Positions 36,401 to 47,679 of a stretch of DNA of 64,000 bases are shown here, piece after piece. Every line of letters starts with the position of its first letter. Positions within the stretch are counted from its first letter, which is position 1. Origin of the DNA: Stagonosporopsis chrysanthemi (lineage: Eukaryota > Ascomycota > Dothideomycetes > Pleosporales > Didymellaceae); the NCBI GenBank assembly GCA_022560025.1, contig JAFISE010000122.1, forward strand, positions 30,393 to 94,392, written 5' to 3'. The position numbers and the translations under genes were made by a program. The notes beneath the pieces were generated by a model, which searched no databases, was not told the DNA's origin, and was given only the letters and a program-made list of their open reading frames with translations.

Positions 36401-37629
36401 GTGATTTCGAGTACGAGATTGCTGGCAAGGACGGCGCTAGCGTCATCATCAACGACTATCAGGTCATCGAAGTGTTGAATGACCACCTCTGCTACGTGGT
36501 GTCAGATAAGAAAACACCGTGGTATCTACCAGGGCACGAACGTTTCGTACTTCTCAGCAAGATCGTCATTACGCACAATTCCAAGGCGAGATGTAAGCTT
36601 GCTGTGCACACCAAGATCGATTGGAAGCGTAGTCCAAGGATTGCAAAGAAGCTCATTGAGCGTCAAGGCCTTCAAGACCTGGAACTTGAAGCGCAAGATC
36701 TCGTTGATGTTGTCAATGATCAAGTTGCTCGCCTGGGACACAACAGAGGCACCGGCAAAGTCACCAACATTTTTGGCCAAATCGGTGTCCAGACTCAGGC
36801 TGTGCAGATAAATGCAGAAGATATTCCTCCACCGAACCGCCCGCGCAAATTTAAGTTGCGGCCAATCACGACGGGCTCTTTCATTGCTCAATTCGTTGGC
36901 AACGTCATTATTAGCGTCTTGTCAACTGTCATGAGCTGGGTGCTTGCCATCATCGCCGGTACCGGGAAAGTGTTCTCCGCCCATAAGCTGCTCGTTGTTT
37001 TGTTGCTTGTCAGTGGAGGCGCAAACATGTTCTACACGTCCAAAGATAGTTGGGCATGGTGGAATGAGCGCAACGCCGCGAAATACATGTCGCGTCTTGG
37101 TGTCGGACCATCAACTAGCATGACGCGCTCAGTCTACCTCAGAGACATTGCGGAAGCTTTTGCAAATCCGAACGAAACAAGCATTGAGCTTACGCTTCCA
37201 ACTGATAGCATCCTGGATAATAGATGGTAAGTGAGCCAAGGTTTCTAACCCTAAGATACTAAATCAAACAGTCATCAAACATTCACCCACCTCCTCGACC
37301 ATCCCACCTCCGCCTCGTCACAGAATTCCTTCTACGACCCAACCACCCACAGCACACGCCGCCTCGAACGTACGCGTCGCAATCTCGGCTCGCAGCGACA
37401 CGACCTCCTCGTCGCGCTGCGCGTCGTCAACCGCATCGAGCAGGAGGTTGTGGAAGCAGAGTACGAGCATTGGCTGTGGGACGAGACACAGAAGTGCACC
37501 AAGTTTAGTACGATGCTCGACGGGACGAAGAAGAATGACAAGACTGTACAGGCGTGGGTGGACGGGTATTGTGGAGATTGCAAGAAGAGCTTGCACCTTG
37601 TGAGGGAGGGGAGAAAGGAGTTGGTCTGA
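33426..37629 (+). CDS. SIP3: BAR-PH-GRAM-VASt membrane contact site protein (Sip3/Lam family)
   Basis: Exons 33426-33487, 33540-37226 and 37272-37629 give 1368 residues. The start MAEEEAQQP was chosen because splicing the 52-nt first intron yields PLALIPVVIKEAALDSPTFR, the usual beginning; unspliced reading would give a longer unrelated N-terminus. Domains in order: a helical BAR region (about 25-290), a PH domain (about 315-420, GWLFQRTITG..YWVRRWFFVKNG), a Ser-rich linker, a GRAM-like domain (about 715-830, FRILFPTVPRFEKL), a VASt/StART-like domain (about 920-1090) and hydrophobic segments near 1134-1185 (SVLSTVMSWVLAIIAG, LLVVLLLVSGGANMF). The third exon adds a helical tail. Yeast relatives transfer sterol between the ER and plasma membrane at contact sites. 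Confidence 0.92.
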
Positions 37630-37792
37630 GGCAATCGATACACAGCGGTGGCCGAATAGGAGGCAATTGGAGGTTTGCATAGCGCGGCGCAATATTGAGT
37701 CATTCGAGGTTTGTACAATGTAGATACCGCATCCTAATTTTCTCTATCTTTCGCTTCCAAAGCTCTCGCGGAGTCAAAATGGTGTGTTGCGC

Positions 37793-38152
37793 TTAGCGGT
37801 ACTGTCACCCGTCAGTCAAGCCCTTGTCTGCCGAACGTCAAAACTCACCTTGACAAACCCAATCTCAGCGGCCTTCTCTCGGAACGCCTGGCGGCTCATG
37901 TTGAGTCCGTACTTGCGGATTAGACCAGCGTGCTTGCGTTCGCCGGTGACGACACTGTGGCGGTTAGTGTTGGCAGTGAGCGAATGGAGCGGTCACGCGA
38001 GCGAAGTGAGTATCAAAAGCGCGAACGAGATCGAGGCGAGATGATTGAGAGTCTGAAGAACAGAAGTGATGGTAATGAGAGAAGACATACCAGCTCCTGG
38101 AGCCCTTGCCATAAGTGCGCGGGCGCGAGTACCATACGCTTTCGTGAGACAT
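37793..38152 (-). CDS. RPS29: 40S ribosomal protein S29 (uS14), zinc-cysteine-poor form
   Basis: Exons 38091-38152, 37849-37954 and 37793-37801 encode 58 residues: MSHESVWYSRPRTYGKGSRS, then C-VVTGERKHAGLIRKYGLN, then MSRQAFREKAAEIGFVKYR. It is the small-subunit head protein at the decoding site. The canonical form has two CxxC pairs binding zinc; here only the first cysteine remains, the others being Thr, Ser and Ala, and two extra residues separate the first position from GLIRKYGLN. The last exon is only nine nucleotides (TAC CGC TAA), and its inclusion restores the expected C-terminus. Splice phases are consistent throughout. Identity is secure despite the unusual zinc site. Confidence 0.92.
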
Positions 38153-38440
38153 TGCGAAGACTGTGCCCAACCCGTCAATAATCAATCCTAATCGATATCA
38201 CAATGAATAACCTGGGTGAGTACATACAGATGCGTTCTTATCGCAAATTTTCGTCGGTTTCGAAGAGAGGTTGAAGTGTCTTCGCGTAGTGTTTGTGCGC
38301 GGATGTGTGTGGTGGGTGCCAGGTGCGAGATAGTACCGTGATGGGCGGCGGACATGGGGGTACTCTCTGGCTTGTCTGGCGGCGCGCACGCAACGTCGTT
38401 GTTGAGAGGGAACATCAAAGTTGGACTAGAGATGCGTCTT
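38153..38440. promoter_or_regulatory. RPS29 upstream region
   Basis: Sequence immediately upstream of RPS29. It probably contains the promoter and 5' untranslated region; a leader intron is possible because donor-like and acceptor-like strings occur near 38200. Confidence 0.35.
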
Positions 38441-41320
38441 AGATGTTTTTTTTTGACAAGGAATTATGTGTTGACAATTCGGGTGCGATCGACAGGTGGG
38501 CATGTTTGCGGCCCATCTGGATTTAGTAGTACTCTTATGTCAAAGTCCTAATGCTATGATTTGATTGACATCACACACTGTATACTCGTGCGTTTGAGCT
38601 GTGTGAAACAAAACTCCACGGAATGAAATTGGTTTGAAATATAATCCTGTTGCGCGGATAGTATGTCATGCTGTAACCCTTGGGCTCGCAGCGCACATCA
38701 TATTTTCGTATGTCTTCTTTGGAGACAACAGACAGAACATCAGCAAAGGGCAAAAACTTTTCGAGATTCAAATATTTGCGTTTGGCACGTTGGATTCGAA
38801 CAGGAGGGCTTTCGGATCCGTTCAGCTGAACGTAGACGTGGAATTATTTGGTTCAAGGAACGACATTTGTATCTTTCTGTGCTTTCAGCAGATGGACGTG
38901 TGTACATAAGGTGGTTGTTTGCGTGTTCGGACAGAGGACAGTCAAGACGTGACTATTCTATGTCGTGTTTTTTGCGTAAGTAATTGGGATGCTTGATTGG
39001 ACAGATGTGGCGGACAAAAGGCTCGACATGCCATGAGAGATCAACACCGTGGTTTTGGAGAAATACGTTTGCCGTAATATTATCATAATTCTGAACATAA
39101 ATATGAACTTGTGGGTTAAGTGAGCAACGCTCCAATGAATATGTAGCCCGAGAGAAGCATCACATGTTTTGGAGATAAAGATAAGTCGTAGTATTATCAT
39201 GGTCTCGAGGATAGAGATGAAATGTGACTACATCAGGAGAATAGGGCGTCGAAGATGATGTAATTGAGAGAAGCAGCAAATGAAGCTGTTTTCTACAAGG
39301 TTCGAAGTAAGGAACAGGAATGAAATTCCCTGTGAAAAACTGGAAATGACATGCTAGACTTTTGGTTCATGAGCCATACAACAGACGTGATGTATAAATT
39401 GTATCTCGGTACAACATAGTTCTCATCATGTTCGCGAGCAGATGTACATTTGAGAACCTGCAAACGTGTACTAGAAGGGTGGCTGCTTCAAATCGACAAG
39501 TTTCATAGAGAATCATGATTCCGGTTGCATTAGATAAAATTTGAGGGATGTGAAAAGCTGTTAGCCACCTCTTCAACATGCATTAATTTAGAGAATAAGT
39601 CAAATTATAGTCGCGAAAGGAGAAGAGACAAGGTTTGGGTATTCGAACTTCGAGAAAAACACATCGAACAGGTGGTTGAGTCTTTTCAGTGAGTAGAGGA
39701 TATGAAAAATCAACAACAAAGCTGAAAACACATGTAGAGAACAGCAACCACAAACACGGGCTGTGATATTGGCAGTTTTGTGATCACATGGCTTAGAGCC
39801 TGTGAAGAGAAGAGATATTCCGATCATGCGTTGATGAATGAGCACCGAAAGCACGGCACGATATTAAGCCATTAGCTCATTACTGAGATCATGAACTTGG
39901 ATAAAATGAGCTTTGAGCTGCTGGGGGAAAACAGCTTGTATGTACTTGTAAAACCATCCTATTGACTGAACAGCGACACGAGATTGAACCGAGGTGCCGG
40001 TACTGCCGAAAACATCCTTGGAGGACAGAACGGTAATGCCTGAAAGTAGATGATCGTAAACGTTTCAGACTTGGAAACAGAGGTCAGGCATGAGTGAAGC
40101 TCCACCAACATTGGTGGAGCATACGGGCAGCTTCGGATAAACTATATTCAGCACATCGTCGAATAAGACACAAAAGTCTTGAGATAAGAAGTAGAGGTGG
40201 AGAGATTCGTTGACATCGAGTTTTGGTAGTACTCTTTGTAGGCTGCAGAAGAAGATACGGGTGATATACTCAAGAGCAACACCATAGCAGGAGCACAGAG
40301 CCATGAGAATTGCATTCCACTCTCTTAAGAAACTGTATCCCATGAGAGCAACGGGGCGGGGCAAAAATCTGAGAGGAAGACGGTGAAGCAGGCATGGGAG
40401 TATTAGCAGTTCCTTCGAGAGGATTTGGACTACGGAGCAGGCCAGACGAGCGCAATTTCCCCTATTTTTCAAGTTCAAGCAAGAGCAGACAGCAGACAGA
40501 CATGAATCTGCATCTTACTTTTTGGAATGGAAAGCTTGAGTCTTCAGGACTAGAAGAGGGACAAAGGTCAAACATGAGATCCGTTATCGGTGTTGTAGAA
40601 TATGGAAAAACCTGAGCATAAAAAAACATATGGCCATTGGTGTCACAGAAGATGGTCCAACAATCAGAGCCGCAGAGATGATCTAGCTTTGTCGCAGATT
40701 CAATCCTTAAGGAAACACTCAGCACACCCGTTAGAAAGTATGAGACGAGCAGAAGACAGGCATGCACAATTGGACCTTCTGGTTTTGATGATGTCGATTA
40801 TGAGAGGAAGGAGCGGAAAGCGGACATGCATCCTGTGTTGGCTGGCTTCTTTGAGAGGGGGAGTCGCAAGAACAAAGTATGGGAGCACAAAGCAGACGTT
40901 CAGTCTCCATCCGCATTTCCAAAGGCAAAAGTGGCCACCGAACAGAACAAGACATGCTAAACAATATCCACTCGTGTCCTAGAGCCCAGAGTTTCCGAAA
41001 ACTTCGAGGCAGAAGCGATCAAGATGTAAATGTGACAAAGCCAAGCAGATATTGCGCGCAGTGCTTAATCTTTGAGCGTAGAGGCTGTCGTTTGGACTTT
41101 GTAGGCAGAGAAATGAGAGACAGAGGGAAGTAGAGACGCAGAGCAGCCATCTAAGGGAGTAAATTTTCTACAGAACACATGTGGCTAGAGTCCAGACACC
41201 AAAGATATGAGTCAGATTGACAAAGAAGGGTAGAGTGGCGAAGTTTTCTTTACAGATCTTGTCTATTGAATACATTGAACCGAAACGGGATATCGAAAAT
41301 AAAAGTCTGCTCAAAAGACG
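38440..41320 (-). repeat. Diffuse, diverged part of repeat block 2
   Basis: Purine-rich plus strand with sporadic units resembling the array to its right. Minus-strand ATG-headed units are recognisable at about 41150, 40827, 40763, 40503 and 40395. A separate local repetition is visible around 39053 and 39168, where TTTTGGAGA and a TATTATCAT string recur about 115 nt apart. No conserved gene was recognised. The limits are approximate. Confidence 0.45.
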
Positions 41321-41329
41321 GACAAAGTC

Positions 41330-43235
41330 GCAGCCATCGTCGTGTTCAGCTTGCTATTTGAGTAAAGAGGTCATTCTGAAGGTGCATCAAAAAGAGACCA
41401 CCGAGGACGCAGGCATTGAACGGTCTTGAATGTACTCCAAGCCAGGTTAGGCTGACTTCCATATAAGAGACTTGGAGTGCCAGGTAGAAAGATAGACAGA
41501 GACGCGGACATGACGTCTGTAATGATGATTTTTGAGAGCACCAGGTCCGAGTTGTATTCAAGAGACAAGAGGAGTAAGATCAGACAGACACACATTGATT
41601 GTACCAGAGTGGCAGTTTTTGAGAACATGTCCCTGGCCCATGGCTCTTTGAATTAGATACCATGTCGGGGACAGACAGAGTTGCAGACATGTCACGATAG
41701 AGGTGAAGCTTTTGGAAAGCTGGGAACGAAAGATGTGGAAGGCAGAGAGAGACAAAGGCGCAGATATTCAATCTCAATGATGGGCTCTTGGACAAACCAT
41801 GATTTGGTGGATCATGACATTTTGAACCAAACAGGAATCGGTCGCTTGCCGCTTGCCTTCGAGAAGACACGGCCATGTATGTGATCATGAGGCAGAGAGT
41901 AGCAAGTCTGGTTGAAGGACAGAAGAAGAAGAAGAAGAAGAAGAAGAAGAAGAAGAAGCAGACATGCGTCATACAGGGTTTCTTTTAACGAATTATCCGG
42001 ATGAGATTGTCGAGGTAGACGATAAGAGATGGAAAATTCCAAAGATACAGACATCTGAGACCAATAATTAAAGGTTCAAGCAACTTGTGCCAGAGATCGA
42101 GTTTCAGACGTAAAGGACAGGAAGACAGAGAACGGCGCAGACATTGCTCTTTGTTTAAGAGGTTTATTCGAGAATATCCTTCCAAAAACTAGGATTGAGG
42201 CAGGAGAGTGGATAGACACAGACAAAGACATTGCGTCATTCATCTCTCGTTTCGAGATCGTCAGCGAGAAGATGCGAGCTTTGAGACAGGAGACAAGAGA
42301 CAGGCGGACCGAAACATGAGATCGCGTCCGACCGTTTTCGTACCACAAGATTTGATTTTAGAACAAAGGTTGCTGAAGCCGGGAAGGCAGGAGGGGGCCG
42401 ACACATTGATTCCAGTATAGTCCATCTGAGTCCACAGAACATTGTGCATCTTGACGATGTATTGCATGCCAAGATACGTAGGCAGATACTGAGAAAGACC
42501 GAGAAGCAGAGTGGCAGACATACATCATTTGTAAGTGATTTTTAATTGATCCAGCCTGTTTTGAAGACATAACACAGCGAGACAGCTAAAGATGCGGGTA
42601 TCAACTTTGCCGCTTGTAAATTTCTGGTACGTGTAGAAAGTCGAGGTTTTGGGCCAGGAGATGGAAAGAGAGACAAAGGTAAACACAGATGTGTACCCTT
42701 TCGCTCGTGATTTACGATGAATCCGTACCCAGAACCCATGAGGTCAGGCATCCGTCAGAAGATGCAAAAAGAGGCAAATAGAGACGCAGACACGAGTCAT
42801 GTCTATGATTGCGTTGAGAGGCAACCATGCACGGAGCCAGATCCTTCATGCCGAAGAAAGACAGAAAGGCAGACCAACACACAGACATAACTCTGTTTCT
42901 GGGACACTTCGAAGCACTCCGTCGAGGATCCAATGTTTTTCGCCAGAAAATAGCGAGAAAGGCGGACCGAGACGCAGACATTGAAGACTGCGTACTCTGG
43001 TTCCGGAGAAAGTCATGCACAGAGTGCAGCACTTCAAGAAGAAGACAAAATAGAAGATAAACAGAGATGCAGACATGCATTCGGTCAGCGGTGAGTTTTT
43101 GGATGGGTTTCAGAGTCTGGGTTTCCACCAATCTGGAGATGAGAAAGAAATGTCGACAGAGCCGCAGACATGTGCGAAATGAATGGCGCTTTACAAAGAA
43201 GATGACAGAAAACCAGCCAGAAGAAGCAGACATGA
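41330..43235 (-). repeat. Degenerate tandem array, period near 90 bp, ATG-headed units
   Basis: Read on the minus strand, the units begin with a core close to ATGTCTGCGTCTCTGTCT followed by a pyrimidine run and a variable half. Unit starts I located are 43233, 43171, 43076, 42981, 42887, 42793, 42691, 42521, 42406, 42317, 42231, 42144, 42054, 41965, 41767, 41690, 41595, 41511, 41416 and 41337. Most gaps are 84 to 95 nt; longer ones suggest missed or lost units. The core begins with ATG in most copies and variants such as GTG or ATA in a few. Translation of the core gives MSASLS or close variants. Copies outside the core are poorly conserved, so the array is old or fast evolving. It lies on the same strand as, and downstream of, EFR3. 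Confidence 0.75.
41921..41959. repeat. AAG/GAA trinucleotide microsatellite
   Basis: An uninterrupted run of about thirteen AAG triplets sits inside one unit of the array, immediately before the GCAGACAT core. It probably arose by slippage of the purine-rich half of the unit. Confidence 0.9.
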
Positions 43236-43629
43236 CAGTTTGGGGTTTTTGCTATTGAGAAGATCACGTCAGAGGTGAGGAGTTGAGGAGAAGACTTGGA
43301 GCATGAATGCAGGTGCTTATATACGTTTCTGCAGCCGCCAAGTAAGGGAGGTGTCATGTGATGTGTGCAAACGGGGAAACCCGGGGGAGGGGTGAACGGT
43401 GCGTTGGTGTGAGGTGTAGAACCAATGGCAGTGCGATAGAAGGAACGCAGCATGAGATATGAATGAGAAAGATGACGATACAAGGCCTTGCTATTACTAC
43501 ATTACATGCCGCCGCTTCGCCTTCGCCGCACACATGACTCCACTCTCTGCAAACCCAGCCTCGTCACCACGTATCAACTGACGATCTGCTCGTTACCCTC
43601 CCACCTCTCACATCACCTCCTTGGAGCAA
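43236..43629. other. Junction between repeat array and EFR3 3' end
   Basis: About 390 nt of higher-GC sequence between the last repeat unit and the EFR3 stop codon. It likely holds the EFR3 3' untranslated region. Nothing else was seen. Confidence 0.35.
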
Positions 43630-46600
43630 CTAATACGGCGCCCTCCCCAATCCCTCCCCCTCCACCGCACCATCCTCATCATCGTCCAACCCAATTTCCC
43701 CCAACAAATCCTCAACATCAATCTTCCCGGGCCTGAGCTCACTCGCCCTCTGTCGAGTCCCACTCCTCCCCCTACTGATTCCACTCTTCACGCTCCTCGA
43801 CTTCTTCACCATTCCGTTCGCCTGTCCCGTGGTCGCAGAATCGCCCTGTCGCGCCGGCGCCGCGGCAGGCGCAGTAGTTTGTCCTGCCAGATCCGCGGGG
43901 ATTGCAGGGACGGGGGGCACGACCTCGCCGCCCAGCGTGGTGAAGTACTGGCCGCCGCCGGCGCTGTCGGCGCTGGTATCCGTCATGCCGGAGGTGGGGC
44001 GCGGCGTGAGTGTTGCAGCAGGGGTGCCGGGATCTTCGGGCGCGAAGATGGCGGAGGAGCGGGCGGCGGCGCGCTCGCGGGCAAGAGCCTCGTGGGTCGT
44101 GGTGAAGGAGGCGTCGCTGAGGGAGTGCGCGCTGACGAGGCTGTCTGTTTCTTCGTCGTCGTCGCGGCGCGTCGGCGGCCGCATGCTGTAGCTTGTGCGC
44201 GGGGCGTTGCCGGTCCCGCTTAGAGCGCGTTTAAGGTCGTCGACGCGGACGGCGCTGCGCAGGGAAGAGCGGCTGCGGGGGGAGGAGTTGCCGTTGGCGC
44301 GGGAGTCGCTTGGGCTGCGGCGTCTTTGCGGGGATGATAGGCGCCCGACGAGTCCGTATGCTAGGCTTGGTGGGCGGGAGTGTGCTCGTCGTGGGCTGTT
44401 GTTTGGCGAGTTACCGGCGCTGTCTAATTCGCCGTTGGGTATACGGACACCGAGGTAGTTGTTGCGGTTACTTGTGCGTTGTGTCCCACTTCTACTGCCC
44501 GACACTGACGCGCTGGCCGAGTCCTTGGTATTGATTGCGAGGCACTGGTCGCGCGTCCAGTCAGCGAGAAGATCTTCGCGAACCTTGAAAGGAATGGTGG
44601 GAGTAGAGAGAATGTTGTTGGTCTCGATGGTCGGCTGGTGGATCACTGGAAGACCGGAGTAGGAAGATGCGGACATGGAGCGGCCTGGCGACCCTGGTGG
44701 GGAAGCAGGAGGTGAGTATAGAGACGTCGAGTAGCCCTCTGAAATTTTTTCGACAAGCGCATCGCGATTGTCAAACGGTATCAGTGACTCAGATTGCACG
44801 ACTGATGTGGGTAGCTGTGGAAGACTCGGATGCGGCGTATCGATGCGATCGATCGGCATTGGTGGGACGTGGATGCTCTTGAGCCACAGACCATGGCTGT
44901 TGCGCCGTGTGATCTCGTTGTGGATTGTGCGACCAATGGCTGTCGTCTCGAAGTCGAACGTGATGCTGAGAGACCACAGGTAGCCGTGCACAAGGCTGCC
45001 TATCCGCACCTTAGCAGCAGGCTCTTCCACGGCAGCAATTTCCTCCTGCAGGCGCATGATCATGGGAAACCCAGTTCGCGCAGCGTTGACACCTAGCCGC
45101 TCGATCAGTGTCGCAAGAAGGAGATGTAAGAGCAGATAATCTGCCTCCGAATCAAGGAGCTGCAGTGCATTCTCATACACGGCCAGATGCAGGAGTGGCA
45201 AGAAGGTGTTTCTCCCCGACTTTGGCGACTTCTCACGCTGGGATGCATTCGATAGTGCACGCTTGGCTCGCCCGCCCTTCTCGTTGTCGCTGTCTTTCCT
45301 GCGAGAATGATCCACAATCCTCAAGTCCTGCTTTGTCTTTTCTAGAGTCAACCATGTGATCAAAGCGTCCACATACGCTTTCCTGACTGTCCCACTAGGA
45401 TCGCGCAGAAGCCACTGTGTACCCTCCCACACATTTACGCCAATCCTACTGCGCGCTACTGGTGCTGATGAGCCATCGGGTCGGCGGGCGTTGGCGGTCT
45501 TGATGATGGCCTTGACGGACTCGAGCGCTGTTATGCGTGCGGTCTCGAAGGAGAAGAACCTGTCCACGTGTTTCTTCTCTCTCAGGCTGCCTGAGGTGAC
45601 AACTGCTTCGAGTGCTTCCTCCGGGTTCTCAATAGCTTCTGCGGTTGTAGCTGCTGAAGGCGAGGGCTTCAGCCGTGCCAAAATGGCTTCAACCATATCA
45701 GAGATCTGATCGGTATAGTATACGTGCGTGGCCAGATCAGCCATACATCTGCGCACCGTGTCAAGGAGCTGTACTCTCGCTTTCGAAGGCTCCTTCGTGA
45801 CCTCCATGATGACGCCAATGTTGTTAGCTGAAGCCTGCCCGTCCGGAGTCTTCTCTGATAGCACCGATGTTGTCTGCTGATGGTGGGGCGATATGGTCGA
45901 TCCAGGGCCGCCGAGCTGCAGGAGTAGTAACGTGTGAGAGATGAGCCCGACCAGCACGTCCATGACGCTGAGACCGATGAAGTTGACAGTGGAACTCAGC
46001 AGGTAGTCGATGATTGTCGCCAGCACCAGCTGTCGCTCCATGTCCTCTTCAACGATGGGACTGCGCACGAGTGCCTCAACAACCGCAACCAGGATTGCGT
46101 ATCGATCCTGTACCGGTGCCCATGCACAGATGACGGCCATCAGCTTCGTTGCCCAGCTCTCATTTTGACTCTGCTGCCCTCTGACGTGTGCACCAATGAA
46201 TTTGAGCACAAGAGACGTCGCAAGACGTAGCTGCCCACGGTTGACGCCCTGGAAGATACACTTCAGAGCCTGCAGCGCCAGCACGCCAACCTTCTCCTCA
46301 GCCAGCCTGTCCGCAAGTTCTGTTGTGCCCGATGCAGCGACTGCATCACCGTCCTGGTCCTCCTCATTCGTGCTCGTCCTTGCAGCTGCAGTCACGCTCT
46401 TCCTGCGGCTCAATGCCAGCTCCTTGTCATGCGCCTCACTGTCTTTCTCCCTCGCCTCCAAGCGCGTCAAATAAGCACCGCTCTCCGCATAAATGTTTCC
46501 CAAGATGACCGGAATGATAACGTTCAACTGCCTCCCTGTCTCGCTCCCTAAGCTGTCACTCTGCGCAACCGCCTTCAGCGCCTGCAGCCCCGCCTTCCTA

Positions 46601-47118
46601 AACCGCAGCTTGACTGGCCAGCTCTGCGCACCCTTTTCACTCTTCTCCTCCTTCCCTGCAAACCCCGCATACAACTGCACAATCTCCTCGTACGAGCGGA
46701 CGTAATCGGCGTCCGCGAGACTCGCCGGCTCCTGGTGTCTGCACAGGGCCTCGAACGCCGGCAGCGACTCCTCGGCCATGCCCACATCGCCGCCGTTGAG
46801 AATCGTCTTGAGAATACGCAGCACAGCGCGCTGGTACAGCGGCAGGTCGCGCGGACACTTTTCAATCAGCGCCGTGATAATCTGCAGCGTGACCTGCACG
46901 TTTCCCGTGCGCGCCTTCCACACATCGCTCGTTGCGCGCTTGTCAAGGAAGTCGGTGACTTTTGTCAGTTTGCTGCGCCGCGTCGAGGCGTAGTAGAGCA
47001 GGTAGGACAGCTCGGACGAGTTGGCGCGCACGTCCGTCTGCGTCTTGTTGTACTTGGGATAGCATTTGAGGACGAGGATCTGGTGCTTCGGCCGGCACGC
47101 CTGGCGCGCTGCGTTCAT
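43630..47118 (-). CDS. EFR3: EFR3, plasma-membrane anchor of the PI4-kinase complex
   Basis: One long exon encodes 1162 residues. The N-terminus has the family signature RPKHQILVLKCYPKYNKT, then ANSSELSYLLYYASTRRSKLTKV and TGNVQVTLQIITALIEKCPRDLPLY, forming the helical-repeat (armadillo/HEAT-like) body. The C-terminal 400 residues are disordered, rich in Ser, Pro and Arg, and end with the conserved acidic motif EIGLDDDEDGAVEGEG. Efr3 binds the plasma membrane through basic patches and recruits Stt4 (PI 4-kinase) with Ypp1 to make PI4P there. No intron is needed. Length and both ends match fungal Efr3 proteins. Confidence 0.94.
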   Translation of the reverse strand: MNAARQACRPKHQILVLKCYPKYNKTQTDVRANSSELSYLLYYASTRRSKLTKVTDFLDKRATSDVWKARTGNVQVTLQIITALIEKCPRDLPLYQRAVLRILKTILNGGDVGMAEESLPAFEALCRHQEPASLADADYVRSYEEIVQLYAGFAGKEEKSEKGAQSWPVKLRFRKAGLQALKAVAQSDSLGSETGRQLNVIIPVILGNIYAESGAYLTRLEAREKDSEAHDKELALSRRKSVTAAARTSTNEEDQDGDAVAASGTTELADRLAEEKVGVLALQALKCIFQGVNRGQLRLATSLVLKFIGAHVRGQQSQNESWATKLMAVICAWAPVQDRYAILVAVVEALVRSPIVEEDMERQLVLATIIDYLLSSTVNFIGLSVMDVLVGLISHTLLLLQLGGPGSTISPHHQQTTSVLSEKTPDGQASANNIGVIMEVTKEPSKARVQLLDTVRRCMADLATHVYYTDQISDMVEAILARLKPSPSAATTAEAIENPEEALEAVVTSGSLREKKHVDRFFSFETARITALESVKAIIKTANARRPDGSSAPVARSRIGVNVWEGTQWLLRDPSGTVRKAYVDALITWLTLEKTKQDLRIVDHSRRKDSDNEKGGRAKRALSNASQREKSPKSGRNTFLPLLHLAVYENALQLLDSEADYLLLHLLLATLIERLGVNAARTGFPMIMRLQEEIAAVEEPAAKVRIGSLVHGYLWSLSITFDFETTAIGRTIHNEITRRNSHGLWLKSIHVPPMPIDRIDTPHPSLPQLPTSVVQSESLIPFDNRDALVEKISEGYSTSLYSPPASPPGSPGRSMSASSYSGLPVIHQPTIETNNILSTPTIPFKVREDLLADWTRDQCLAINTKDSASASVSGSRSGTQRTSNRNNYLGVRIPNGELDSAGNSPNNSPRRAHSRPPSLAYGLVGRLSSPQRRRSPSDSRANGNSSPRSRSSLRSAVRVDDLKRALSGTGNAPRTSYSMRPPTRRDDDEETDSLVSAHSLSDASFTTTHEALARERAAARSSAIFAPEDPGTPAATLTPRPTSGMTDTSADSAGGGQYFTTLGGEVVPPVPAIPADLAGQTTAPAAAPARQGDSATTGQANGMVKKSRSVKSGISRGRSGTRQRASELRPGKIDVEDLLGEIGLDDDEDGAVEGEGLGRAPY

Positions 47119-47679
47119 TGAGGGCGTCGCGGAGGGTGCGAGGTTGAGGGTGCGTTGTGGGCGTGCGCGGGGGCTGCGAGCGAGCGGAGGGTCGCGGAGG
47201 GTCGCGGAGGGTGGGTGCGAGGCAATGCGGTGCCCGTTGGGAGCAAAGCGAGGGGCGAGAGGCGGCAGTCAGGGGGCGCGAGGGGATGGCGCGCAGGCAG
47301 CCTCGTGTGCGTGGAGGTATTTAGGTACGTATACGGGACACGGGGGAATAAGATGTATGTCAGACGCGGCGGACCAACTTATGCCGGGATTGGGAAAGGT
47401 TGGTGCCCAAAGCGATGACGAACTCCAGCCACCGCGAAACAAAACGGCACAGAAACAGTTTCGTGCCGTCGCATTGCTGTGATCATGATACGCCATTGTG
47501 CAATGGCGCTGAGTTTCAACGGATGCAGACCTCCAATTGGCGTTCGATTCAGATGTTGGTGAGGCTCAAACACTGTCTGGATGCAGGTTCCCACGATCTG
47601 GTTGACCCACTTTCACATGTCTGTGTTTGAGCATTTTATGTACATACTGACGGACAAGTACAACTCCGTCCATCTCTCA
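47119..47679. promoter_or_regulatory. EFR3 upstream region
   Basis: The 561 nt upstream of EFR3 include a short direct duplication GGAGGGTCGC near 47188-47215. They also contain the 3' flank of the mitochondrial gene at 47680. No gene was recognised. Confidence 0.4.

Noticed and set aside
42712..43233. 173-codon minus-strand frame as a real gene
   Set aside because: It simply reads through several repeat units; its MSAS-type starts and Phe/Leu-rich segments come from the repeat core. Neighbouring units are out of phase with it.
41330..43235. CRISPR-like array
   Set aside because: The units recur at near-constant spacing, but the conserved part is degenerate, the spacers are not of uniform length, there are no cas genes, and the genome is eukaryotic.
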